DNA of 64,000 nt from Caulobacteraceae bacterium UBA3198 (GTDB taxonomy: Bacteria > Pseudomonadota > Alphaproteobacteria > Caulobacterales > Caulobacteraceae), in assembly GCA_002363865.1 (NCBI GenBank), contig DEWY01000013.1, positions 62,001-126,000 of the forward strand, given 5' to 3'. The notes under the pieces were generated by a model. That model was not told the origin of the DNA and ran no database searches. It saw only the letters and a list, made by a program, of their open reading frames with translations. Below are positions 8,572 through 15,887 of the stretch, piece after piece. The first letter of the stretch is position 1, and every line of letters begins with the position of its first letter. The translations under genes and the position numbers were made by a program.

Positions 8572-8600
8572 ATTTGGGGGGGGCGATCGCAGGTTTCAAG
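8572..8600 (-). promoter_or_regulatory. Sigma-32-like heat-shock promoter of hsp20
   Basis: On the minus strand CTTGAAA (8600-8594) is followed after 14 bases by CCCCAAAT (8579-8572), close to the heat-shock sigma consensus CTTGAA and CCCCATNT. The predicted start of transcription would give a leader of about 100 nt ending in the ROSE-like hairpin, a usual length for such leaders. Confidence 0.7.
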
Positions 8601-8681
8601 ACCTTGTTCGCCGCCAACCCTTGCCACATGCGCCCATGCCTCTAGGGTCGCCTCCTCAACGACTTGCCGGAGCTCCAGACC

Positions 8682-9527
8682 ATGTTTCACGACAAGTTCC
8701 CCGCCCTTATCGCTGGCGCCCTGGGCGCGCTGATTCTCGGTACGGCGGCCCACGCCGAAGACACCGCCCTGCGCGAGGCCGTGGCCGGACCCCAACGGAG
8801 CGAAGCCCATCAGGCCCGCGACGCTGCGCGCAACCCCTATGACAGCCTTGTCTTCTGGGGGCTCCAGCCCGGCCAGACGGTGATCGAGATCTCGCCCGGC
8901 AGTGGCTATTGGACCGAGATCCTGGCGCCCTACGCCAAGGCGACCGACGGGTCCTATGTGGCCGGCGTCACCGATCTGAACGATCCCAATGTCAGCGAGG
9001 CGGGCCGCCGTGGTCGCGAAGCCTTCGCCACCAAATATGCCGACGCCGCGGTGTTCGGCGACATCAAGTATGCGGGCTTCGGCGCGGTGTCGGGCCCCCT
9101 GGGCGAGCCCGGCTCGGCCGACATGGTGCTGACGGCCCGTAACCTCCACAACTGGTACTGGCGCGAGGGCATGCTCGACAAGGCCCTGGCCGACTTCTAC
9201 GCCGTCCTCAAGCCGGGCGGCGTGCTCGCCGTGGAAGAGCATCGCTCGGACCCGCGGCCCCAGGTCGAAGGCGCCCGGGACGGCTATATGGCCACCGACG
9301 TCGTCGTCGCTGCGGCTGAGAAGGCGGGCTTCAAGCTGGCCGAGGCCAGCGAGATCAACGCCAACCCCAAGGACACCAAGGACCATCCCTTCGGCGTCTG
9401 GACCCTGCCGCCAGTTCGTCAGAGCGCGGCCCGCGGCGAGACCGCCAGCCCCGACTTCGACCGCGCCAAGTATGATGCGATCGGCGAAAGCGACCGCATG
9501 ACCCTCCGCTTCGTCAAGCCGTCCTGA
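8682..9527 (+). CDS. Exported class I methyltransferase-fold protein, copy 1
   Basis: The 281-residue product has a cleavable signal peptide (about 1-25, ending AAHA). A Rossmann-like methyltransferase domain follows: VIEISPGSGYWTEILAPY aligns with SAM-binding motif I, and LKPGGVLAVEEH with the post-motif strand. It resembles the predicted methyltransferases of COG4798. The start ATG at 8682 follows GGAGCTCCAGACC. Export is odd for a SAM-dependent enzyme, since SAM is cytoplasmic. The next gene is a paralogue three bases downstream, with the same C-terminal signature NPKDTKDHPFGVWTLPPVR. Substrate and activity are unknown. Confidence 0.8.
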   Translation: MFHDKFPALIAGALGALILGTAAHAEDTALREAVAGPQRSEAHQARDAARNPYDSLVFWGLQPGQTVIEISPGSGYWTEILAPYAKATDGSYVAGVTDLNDPNVSEAGRRGREAFATKYADAAVFGDIKYAGFGAVSGPLGEPGSADMVLTARNLHNWYWREGMLDKALADFYAVLKPGGVLAVEEHRSDPRPQVEGARDGYMATDVVVAAAEKAGFKLAEASEINANPKDTKDHPFGVWTLPPVRQSAARGETASPDFDRAKYDAIGESDRMTLRFVKPS

Positions 9528-9530
9528 TCC

Positions 9531-10409
9531 GTGCGACTGTCGAGACTGTCCCGGCGGGGCCTGCTGCTCTCCGGCCTTGCGGCCGGCGGCGCGGCGGCCC
9601 TGACCGGTTGTAATCGCGGGGACGATGCCGCCCCCGCCGCGCCGGCCTCGGCCATGACCCTGGAAGAGGCCGTGGCCGGCGACTGGCGCGAGGCGCAGGA
9701 CAAGGCCCGGGACATCTGGCGTCATCCGGTGGAGACGCTCAGCTTCTTCGGGCTGAAGCCGGGGATGACGGTGGTGGAGATCTGGCCCGGCGCCGGCTGG
9801 TACACCGACATCCTGGCGCCTTATCTGGCCGCCTCAGGCGGAAAGCTCTACGCGGCCAATCTGCAGCCCAACGACCCCATCGCCATCGAGGTGGTCGAGG
9901 CCTATCGCCAGAAGCTGCGGGCCCGCCCGCGGCTCTACGGCGACGTGGAGATCACCGCCTTCGGCGCCACCAGCGGGCCCATGGCTCCGACGGGCTCGGC
10001 GGACCTCGTTCTGACCGCCCGCAACGTCCACAATTGGATGGCGGCCGGCATTGTCGACAAGGCCTTCACCGACGCCTTCACCGCCCTGAAGCCCGGCGGC
10101 GTGTTCGGCGTGGTGGAACATCGCGGCAGCCCCGGCGGGGTGCAGGATCCCACCGCCGCCGACGGCTATGTGGAGCAGGCCTATGTCATCCGCCTGGCCC
10201 AGGAGGCGGGCTTCATTCTCGACCAGGCCAGCGAGATCAACGCCAATCCGCGCGACACCAAGGACCACCCGTTCGGGGTCTGGACCCTTCCTCCCGTCCG
10301 CCGCACCTCGGCCCGGGGGCAACCGGCCGATCCGGCCTTCGACAGCAGCCCCTATGAGGCCGTCGGCGAGAGCGACCGCATGACCCTGCGGTTCATCAAG
10401 CCGACCTGA
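9531..10409 (+). CDS. Exported methyltransferase-fold lipoprotein, copy 2
   Basis: The 292-residue paralogue of the preceding gene starts at GTG 9531, three bases after its stop. The N-terminus has a twin-arginine-like motif (SRRGLLLSG), a hydrophobic stretch and a lipobox LTGC (C about 27), so it is probably a Tat-exported lipoprotein. The motif-I region is VVEIWPGAGWYTDILAPY, and the C-terminal signature NPRDTKDHPFGVWTLPPVR is shared with copy 1. Tat export implies folding, perhaps with a bound cofactor, before secretion. The function is unknown; an ancient non-methyltransferase role is possible. Confidence 0.8.
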   Translation: MRLSRLSRRGLLLSGLAAGGAAALTGCNRGDDAAPAAPASAMTLEEAVAGDWREAQDKARDIWRHPVETLSFFGLKPGMTVVEIWPGAGWYTDILAPYLAASGGKLYAANLQPNDPIAIEVVEAYRQKLRARPRLYGDVEITAFGATSGPMAPTGSADLVLTARNVHNWMAAGIVDKAFTDAFTALKPGGVFGVVEHRGSPGGVQDPTAADGYVEQAYVIRLAQEAGFILDQASEINANPRDTKDHPFGVWTLPPVRRTSARGQPADPAFDSSPYEAVGESDRMTLRFIKPT

Positions 10410-10415
10410 GGCGGC

Positions 10416-11027
10416 TCACAGCTGCTGGCGGTAGCTGTCGATGATCTGTTCGTTGGTCACCGGCAGTTTGCCGAGGTTCAGCTGGTCGGAGATCATCTCC
10501 GCGCCGCTGGGCAGGGCGCTGCGGTCCAGCCGCGCCTCGGGGTCCCACAGCCGGCCGCGCATGATGGCCTTGGGGCAGTGGACGAAGGTCTCCTCCACGG
10601 CGATCATCAGCACCAGGCGGGGCAGGCGGCCGAACTCCTCGAACTGGGCCAGCAGGGTCTCGTCGTCGGTGGCGCTGGCCTGACCATTGACCCGATAGAC
10701 GTCGTCGAAGCCGGGGATCATGAACATCAGCCCGACCTTGCCGGTCCCGGCCAGCAGGTTGCGCAGGGTGTCGAGACGATTGTTCCCCGGACGATCGGGC
10801 AGGAACAGGGTCTTGCCGTCCTCGCTCACATGGACGAAGCCCGCCTCACCGCCCCGGGGCGAAACGTCCACGGCGCCGTCGGGACCTGCCGAGCTGACCA
10901 CGCAGAACGGCGAGTGGGCGATGAAGGCGCGGCCATGGCGCTCCACGTGATCGAGCACCTTGTCCAGCACCAGCTTGCCAGGGGCGCGATAGAGCTGGTC
11001 GAGATCCTCCACGGCGAGCTGACGCAT
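10416..11027 (-). CDS. Pyridoxamine 5'-phosphate oxidase-family FMN-binding protein
   Basis: A 203-residue flavin-binding split-barrel protein of the PPOX group that resembles the MSMEG_1061/DR2398-type subfamily. Features are SSAGPDGAVDVSPRGG, then FLPDRPGNNRLDTLRN (phosphate and FMN contacts in the family), and a C-terminal HCPKAIMRGRLWDPE segment. It is probably a cytoplasmic FMN- or F420-type oxidoreductase or a flavin-sensing protein; the substrate is unknown. The gene is convergent with the methyltransferase pair and divergent from the SCP2 gene. The start is the ATG at 11027, after the ribosome-site-like AGGAGG. Confidence 0.85.
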   Translation of the reverse strand: MRQLAVEDLDQLYRAPGKLVLDKVLDHVERHGRAFIAHSPFCVVSSAGPDGAVDVSPRGGEAGFVHVSEDGKTLFLPDRPGNNRLDTLRNLLAGTGKVGLMFMIPGFDDVYRVNGQASATDDETLLAQFEEFGRLPRLVLMIAVEETFVHCPKAIMRGRLWDPEARLDRSALPSGAEMISDQLNLGKLPVTNEQIIDSYRQQL

Positions 11028-11157
11028 GGGGCTTCCTCCTGGTCTTGCGAATTATTCGCAAATCATGACCCAACTCGACCCCTGTGTCACGGGCCAAACC
11101 TCGGCTTTGTTTACTTCGCCGGGGCGGCGGGCCAAGCTCCGCGGCCTTGGAGTTCCG

Positions 11158-11466
11158 ATGGCCACGATTGAACAGCTCACCACCCGCATCGCCGACACCC
11201 TCCGCGCCGGAGATCCCCTGCCGCACGTGGTCAAGATCGACCTCAAGGGCGCGGGCTTCATCCATATCGATGGGGCCTCGGTGACCAACCGCGACGCGCC
11301 GGCCGACCTGGTGGTGACCATCAGCCTGGACGATGTCGTGGCGCTGGGCCGGCGCCGGCTCGATCCGATGACCGCCCTGATGAGTCGCCGGATGCGCATG
11401 TCCAATATGGGTCTGGCCATGTCCATGCAGTCCCAGATCCAGACCCTCTTTTCCCAGGCCGCCTGA
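11158..11466 (+). CDS. SCP2 sterol-binding domain protein
   Basis: A 102-residue protein with the SCP2 lipid-carrier fold: VVKIDLKGAGFIHIDG, then DLVVTISLDDVVALGRRRLDPMTALMSRRMRMSNMGLAM, the conserved part of the family. It is likely a cytoplasmic carrier of hydrophobic ligands such as fatty acyl groups. The ATG at 11158 is preceded by GGAG at good spacing. It is followed 11 bases later by an alpha/beta hydrolase gene, suggesting a two-gene lipid-related unit. Confidence 0.85.
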   Translation: MATIEQLTTRIADTLRAGDPLPHVVKIDLKGAGFIHIDGASVTNRDAPADLVVTISLDDVVALGRRRLDPMTALMSRRMRMSNMGLAMSMQSQIQTLFSQAA

Positions 11467-11477
11467 AGGAACCCGCC

Positions 11478-12449
11478 ATGACGCAAACGGCGCCGCTCAT
11501 CGACATCCCGGCCGCTCCGGTCCCCGCCGGCGGGGCGGGGGAATGGTATGTGGGCGCAGGGCGCGCGCGGCTGCGGGCGGCCCTGTTTCCGGCCAGGGGC
11601 GCGGTCCGCGGCTCGGTGGTGCTGAGCGGGGGCCGCACTGAGCCGATCGAGAAATACTATGAGGTCATCGAGGACCTGACCCTGCGCGGCTTCGTCGTGC
11701 TGGCCCATGACTGGCGGGGCCAGGGCCTGTCACACCGGGACCTGGAAGACGACCGACTGAAGGGCCATGCGGTCGGATATGAGCCATTTTTGACCGATTT
11801 TGACGCCCTTTTGGCGCATTTCGAGACCCGTCTGCCGGCCCCCTGGATCGCCATCGGCCACTCCATGGGCGGCTGCCTGACCCTGCTGGCGCTGGCCAAG
11901 GGCCAGGCGGCTCGCTTCGCCGGCGCGGTCCTGTCGGCGCCCATGCTTGGCGTGCGGGTCGGCCGCTACCCCAAGGCGGTCAAGCTTCTGGCGGCCTGGA
12001 ACCGGCTGACCGGGCGGAGCGGGGCCTATGTCATGGGCGATCCGGGCAAGCCCTTTGACGACACCTTCGAGGACAATGTCCTGACCCATGACCGGGTGCG
12101 TTTCGCCCGGGCCCGGGCCCAGGTGGCCGCCCATCGGGACTTGGCGCTGGGGGCGCCCACCTGGGGCTGGCTCGATTTCGCCCTGCGCGCCGGGGACTTT
12201 TTCGCCAGGCCCGCCAACCTGGCTTCGGTGAGCATTCCGGTGGTCATCTGCCAGGCCGAAGCCGAGAAGCTGGTGGACAACGCCGCCCAGGATCAGGTGG
12301 CCCGCAGCCTGCCCGACGGCAAGCTGGTGGTGGTCAAGGGCGCCCTGCACGAGATCCTGATGGAGACCGAGGACAAGCGCGCGGTCTTCTTCGCCGAGTT
12401 CGACGCCCTGGCCGGCAAGGTCGCTAGCGGGTCGTCGCCGAGCGCCTGA
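11478..12449 (+). CDS. Alpha/beta hydrolase (PldB/lysophospholipase-like)
   Basis: A 323-residue serine hydrolase resembling lysophospholipase L2 and monoacylglycerol lipases (Hydrolase_4 group). The nucleophile elbow GHSMGG has S129. The oxyanion region DWRGQGLS lies at about 78-85, and the late acid/histidine region contains VKGALHEILME. There is no signal peptide. It sits 11 bases after the SCP2 gene, which fits lipid or lysolipid turnover. The 3' end overlaps the convergent hisN gene by 26 bases. Confidence 0.87.
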   Translation: MTQTAPLIDIPAAPVPAGGAGEWYVGAGRARLRAALFPARGAVRGSVVLSGGRTEPIEKYYEVIEDLTLRGFVVLAHDWRGQGLSHRDLEDDRLKGHAVGYEPFLTDFDALLAHFETRLPAPWIAIGHSMGGCLTLLALAKGQAARFAGAVLSAPMLGVRVGRYPKAVKLLAAWNRLTGRSGAYVMGDPGKPFDDTFEDNVLTHDRVRFARARAQVAAHRDLALGAPTWGWLDFALRAGDFFARPANLASVSIPVVICQAEAEKLVDNAAQDQVARSLPDGKLVVVKGALHEILMETEDKRAVFFAEFDALAGKVASGSSPSA

Positions 12450-13248
12450 GGGCCACGAGGGCCTCGTCCAGGCAGGCCTGGTCGCCGGCGATGACCACCT
12501 GGCCGCCCGCCTGGCCCACCGGCGCGCCACGCCAGTCTGTGACCAGGCCGCCGGCGCCTTCGATCACCGGGATGGCCGCTTCGATGTCCCAGGACTTGAG
12601 GCCGGCCTCGATCACCATGTCCAGGGTGCCCGCCGCCACCATGGCGTAGGCGTAGGCGTCGAGGCCGAGCCTCGCCAGCCGCGAGGCCGCCCGCACCTGG
12701 GTCCAGGCGCCCAACTCGGCGCCGTTGAAACAGGCCTCCGGATCGGTGGTGGAAATGACGGCGTCGGTGAGCTTGGGACAGGCCCGCACCTTCAGGGGCC
12801 GGGAGGCGCCGCGGGACACCAGCCGCGAGCCGCCAGCATGGCCCAGATAGACCTCGTCCAGATAGGGCTGGCCGATCGATCCCAGAACGGGACGGCCCTG
12901 GTGCCGCAGGCCGATCAGCACGCACCAGAGCGGCAGGCCGGCGATGAAGGAGCGGGTGCCGTCGATGGGATCGAGCACCCAGACGAACTCGGCGTCCGGC
13001 CGATCCTCGCCATATTCCTCGCCGATCACCCCGTGATCTGGAAAGCGCTGGCCGATCAGCCGCCGGATCGCCGCCTCGGCGCCGCGATCGGCGGCGGTGA
13101 CGGGGTCAAAGGCGTTCAGCCCGGGGGCGCCGCCCTTGTCCTCCAGGCCGTGGTCGGCGCGGAACAGAGGCAGAGCCACATCGGCGGCGGCCTGGTTGAA
13201 CTCGAGGATCACGTCCTCGAGGGCGGTCAGACGGTCAGGGGTCAGCAT
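12424..13248 (-). CDS. hisN: Histidinol-phosphatase (inositol monophosphatase family)
   Basis: Dephosphorylates L-histidinol phosphate in histidine synthesis in organisms lacking a HisB- or PHP-type phosphatase. The 274-residue sequence has metal-binding motifs GEEYGED (about 75-81), DPIDGTRSF (about 93-101) and the late SWDIEAAIPVIEGAGG. An IMPase-type inositol phosphatase is the alternative, but the overall pattern is closer to HisN. It starts at ATG 13248 and runs tail-to-tail into the hydrolase gene. Confidence 0.85.
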   Translation of the reverse strand: MLTPDRLTALEDVILEFNQAAADVALPLFRADHGLEDKGGAPGLNAFDPVTAADRGAEAAIRRLIGQRFPDHGVIGEEYGEDRPDAEFVWVLDPIDGTRSFIAGLPLWCVLIGLRHQGRPVLGSIGQPYLDEVYLGHAGGSRLVSRGASRPLKVRACPKLTDAVISTTDPEACFNGAELGAWTQVRAASRLARLGLDAYAYAMVAAGTLDMVIEAGLKSWDIEAAIPVIEGAGGLVTDWRGAPVGQAGGQVVIAGDQACLDEALVALRRSATTR

Positions 13249-13309
13249 GGCCCCGGTTTAGCCCGCCCGGCCGCCCGGTCAAATCCCGCCTGGAGGCGGG
13301 ATCGCCGGT

Positions 13310-13690
13310 TCAGCCGTGCTCGACGTCGCCGTTGAGGGACTTGGCCAGGTCCAGCAGCCTGCGGCGGGGCCGTTCGCCCAGCTGATAATAGGCCCGGATC
13401 AGGTCCATGGTCTCCTTGCTGGCCAGGACCTCGCCGCCGCTCTCGCACTCGGCGGCCCGCTCCTGAGCCGCGGCCGAGAGGCCGTCGTAGAAGTAGGCCA
13501 CGGGCACCTCGAGGGCTTCGGACAGCTGCCACAGGCGGGCGGCCGAGATCCGGTTGGCGCCGCACTCGTACTTCTGGATCTGCTGGAAGCGGACCCCGCA
13601 GGCGCCGGCCAGTTGCTGTTGTGTCAGGCCGAGCAGCCGGCGCCGACGACGGAGACGCTTACCCAGGTGGACGTCAATCTCATTGCCCAT
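13310..13690 (-). CDS. XRE-family transcriptional regulator
   Basis: A 126-residue DNA-binding protein with a Cro/CI helix-turn-helix at about 9-65 (RLRRRRRLLGLTQQQLAGACGV, then QIQKYECGANRIS). The C-terminal helix region contains LIRAYYQLGERPRRRLLDLAKSL. This layout is common in alphaproteobacterial regulators. The ATG at 13690 is chosen because the homology-like region begins immediately there and upstream sequence is not domain-like. It is divergent from lpxL with about 130 bases between, so it could regulate that gene, itself, or neither. Confidence 0.85.
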   Translation of the reverse strand: MGNEIDVHLGKRLRRRRRLLGLTQQQLAGACGVRFQQIQKYECGANRISAARLWQLSEALEVPVAYFYDGLSAAAQERAAECESGGEVLASKETMDLIRAYYQLGERPRRRLLDLAKSLNGDVEHG

Positions 13691-13823
13691 GTCTCTTGCC
13701 CCCTTGTGGTTAAGAAGCTGAGCCGTCCCGAAGGGGGACGGTGTGGACCAAACTTGGCAAGTCGCGCGCCAAGCGACTGCGGTTCGCGTTGCACAGAGCC
13801 GTCGGGCGAGACTAGTAGAGGGC

Positions 13824-14753
13824 ATGGCGCGCGCCCGATCCTCACAGGCCCAGACCTTCGCCCGGCGGCTCGCCTGGCGTCTGGAGGTGGCCGCCTATGA
13901 CGCCATCACCGCCCTGGCGCGGCTGTTTCCCATCGACGCGGTCTCGGACTTCGGGGCCGCGGCCCTGGGCCGCCTGGGCCCCATGACCAGCGCCCACCGG
14001 GTGGCGGTGCGCAATCTGCAGATCGCCTTTCCGGACCTGGCGCCTTCGGAGATCGACGCCCTGGCGGCCGAACAGTGGCGCCAGATCGGCCGGACCTTTG
14101 CGGAATTCCCCATTATCGACCGCATCGTGGCGGCCGGCGACCGGATCGAGATCGTCAACGCCGAGCGCCTGGCCGAGATCGCCCGCACCGCCGAGCCGGT
14201 GGTGTTCGTCTCCGGCCACCTGTCCAACTGGGAGATCATGCCCGCGGTCATCGCTCATTCGGGCGTGGTCTGTCACATGACCTATCGGGCGGCCAACAAC
14301 CCCTATTTCGACAAGCGTATCCGCGACAACCGCTTCCGCTACGGGGTGCGGCTGTTCGCGCCCAAGGGCGGCGACGGGGCCCGGGAGCTGCTCGACGCCC
14401 TGGGGCGCGGGGAGTCGGTGGCCCTGATGAACGACCAGAAGTTCAATGGCGGGGTGGCCGCCCCCTTCTTTGGCCGGCTGGCCCATACCGCCCCTGGCCC
14501 CTCGCGCCTGGCCCTGCGGTTCGACACGGTGCTGCAGCCCATGTCGGTCCAGCGTCTGGACAAGGCCCGCTTCCGGGTCATCGTCCATCCGCCCATCAAG
14601 CCCCTGGTCACCGGCGACCGGGCCGCCGACATCGCCCGCTCGGTGGAGCGGATCAACACCTTCATGGAAGAACGGATCGCCGAGCGTCCGGCCGAATGGT
14701 TCTGGGTCCACAAGCGCTGGCCGGCCGAAACCTACGCCCGCAAGCGCCGCTAA
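13824..14753 (+). CDS. lpxL: Lipid A biosynthesis lauroyl acyltransferase family (LpxL/HtrB)
   Basis: Transfers an acyl chain from acyl-ACP to Kdo2-lipid IVA at the cytoplasmic face of the inner membrane. The 309-residue protein has the HX4E motif (H132 and E137, in GHLSNWE) and the late segment PAEWFWVHKRWP typical of LpxL/LpxM enzymes. The ATG at 13824, after TAGAGGGC, is preferred to an upstream GTG. The specific acyl chain and position cannot be read from the sequence. It is convergent with the M23 peptidase gene. Confidence 0.88.
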   Translation: MARARSSQAQTFARRLAWRLEVAAYDAITALARLFPIDAVSDFGAAALGRLGPMTSAHRVAVRNLQIAFPDLAPSEIDALAAEQWRQIGRTFAEFPIIDRIVAAGDRIEIVNAERLAEIARTAEPVVFVSGHLSNWEIMPAVIAHSGVVCHMTYRAANNPYFDKRIRDNRFRYGVRLFAPKGGDGARELLDALGRGESVALMNDQKFNGGVAAPFFGRLAHTAPGPSRLALRFDTVLQPMSVQRLDKARFRVIVHPPIKPLVTGDRAADIARSVERINTFMEERIAERPAEWFWVHKRWPAETYARKRR

Positions 14754-14760
14754 AGCGCCC

Positions 14761-15612
14761 TCAAGCGGCGCTGAAGCCCACCAGGCTCATGGGATTGAGG
14801 TTGCGGTCGCGCCACTTCATCCGCCAGCACAGGTGCGGGCCCGTCGCCCGGCCCTCGGCGCCGACCGCCCCGATCACCTGACCCTGGGCCACCGACTGGC
14901 CGGCGGCCACGTCCAGGCGCGACATGTGCAGATAGGCGGTGATCAGCCCCTGACCGTGGTCGAGCATGATCAGCCCGCCCTCATAGTGCAGCCCGGTCTC
15001 GGCGAAGGAGACCAGGGCGCCGGCCGGGGCGAGGATCGGGGTCCCCCGGGGGGCGGCCATGTCGACGCCATAGTGGGGCCTCGCCGGCACGCCGTTCAGG
15101 ACCCGCTGGCCGCCGAACCGTCCTGACAGGCGATAACTGGCCAGGGGCGGGATGAAGCCGCCGCGGAAGTCGGTGCGCGGCGCCTGGCTGGCGAAGCCGG
15201 CCCGCTTGCGCACCGCCTCGGCGCGGATGCGGGCCAGAAGCTCAGGGTCGGACGGGGCGACCTGATTGCGCGGCAGGCCATTGATCCGCTGGATGTCGAA
15301 ATCGCCGGGCTGCAGGGTCAAGGGGTGGGCGGTCTCGCCGCCGTCGGCCACCACGCGCAGGACCTGCCCGGACGGGGCGTCGCGATCAAAGCCGATGACG
15401 AACCAGCCGTCCTGTCCGGCGGCGCCCACGGCGTCGTCGTCAAGATAAAGGGCCGCGCCCGGGACCGTCTGGCCCACCGCCACGCCGCCCTGCATGAACC
15501 GGCCATCCAGACGCAAGGGCAGGGCGGCGGTCTGTGACCGCGCCAGTCCCGGCAGGGCCAGGGCGGACAGGCCGCTCAGGATCGCGGTGCGACGGTGCAG
15601 GGCGTGGCTCAG
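14761..15612 (-). CDS. M23 family metallopeptidase, probable CTG start
   Basis: Exported LytM-type zinc endopeptidase, probably acting on peptidoglycan or as an amidase activator. With the CTG at 15612 it has 283 residues. It begins with a Tat-like signal (HRRTAILSGLSALALPGLARS). The C-terminal peptidase domain contains HYGVDMAAPRGTPI and the final HLCWRMKWRDRNLNP (HLCW in place of the usual HLHWxx). Between the last possible ATG, which lies deep inside the upstream gene, and the signal peptide there is no ATG, GTG or TTG. The CTG overlaps the DUF2093 stop (CTGA) and has AAGGA nine bases upstream. Product confidence is high; start confidence is moderate. Confidence 0.85.
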   Translation of the reverse strand: MSHALHRRTAILSGLSALALPGLARSQTAALPLRLDGRFMQGGVAVGQTVPGAALYLDDDAVGAAGQDGWFVIGFDRDAPSGQVLRVVADGGETAHPLTLQPGDFDIQRINGLPRNQVAPSDPELLARIRAEAVRKRAGFASQAPRTDFRGGFIPPLASYRLSGRFGGQRVLNGVPARPHYGVDMAAPRGTPILAPAGALVSFAETGLHYEGGLIMLDHGQGLITAYLHMSRLDVAAGQSVAQGQVIGAVGAEGRATGPHLCWRMKWRDRNLNPMSLVGFSAA

Positions 15613-15833
15613 CTGCTGGTTTCCTTCCAGCGGGCATAGGCCTCGGTCGGGCCGGCATAGGCTTCCTGCAGGGCCGGGCTCCAGTAGCGCAGGGCCTGGA
15701 GGGGGATCTTCACCCCTGAGACGGCGCACACCACATGGCGGCCGGGCTTGAGGACGACGAACTCGCCGTCGCCATAGTGCAGCACGGCAAGCTCGGCGGG
15801 CTTGCCGGAGAGGTCTCGGTCATGGGCGTTCAT
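15609..15833 (-). CDS. DUF2093 family protein
   Basis: A 74-residue protein matching the short alphaproteobacterial DUF2093 family: an LHYGDGEFVVLKPGRHVVCAVSG core, then IPLQALRYWSPALQEAYAGP. There is no signal or membrane segment. The gene sits between xseA and the M23 peptidase on the minus strand and overlaps the latter's start by 4 bases. Its role is unknown. Confidence 0.85.
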   Translation of the reverse strand: MNAHDRDLSGKPAELAVLHYGDGEFVVLKPGRHVVCAVSGVKIPLQALRYWSPALQEAYAGPTEAYARWKETSS

Positions 15834-15887
15834 CGCGCCAATGTAGCGCGCAGGGACAGCCTCGAACAGACCCCGGAACCGGCGCCC

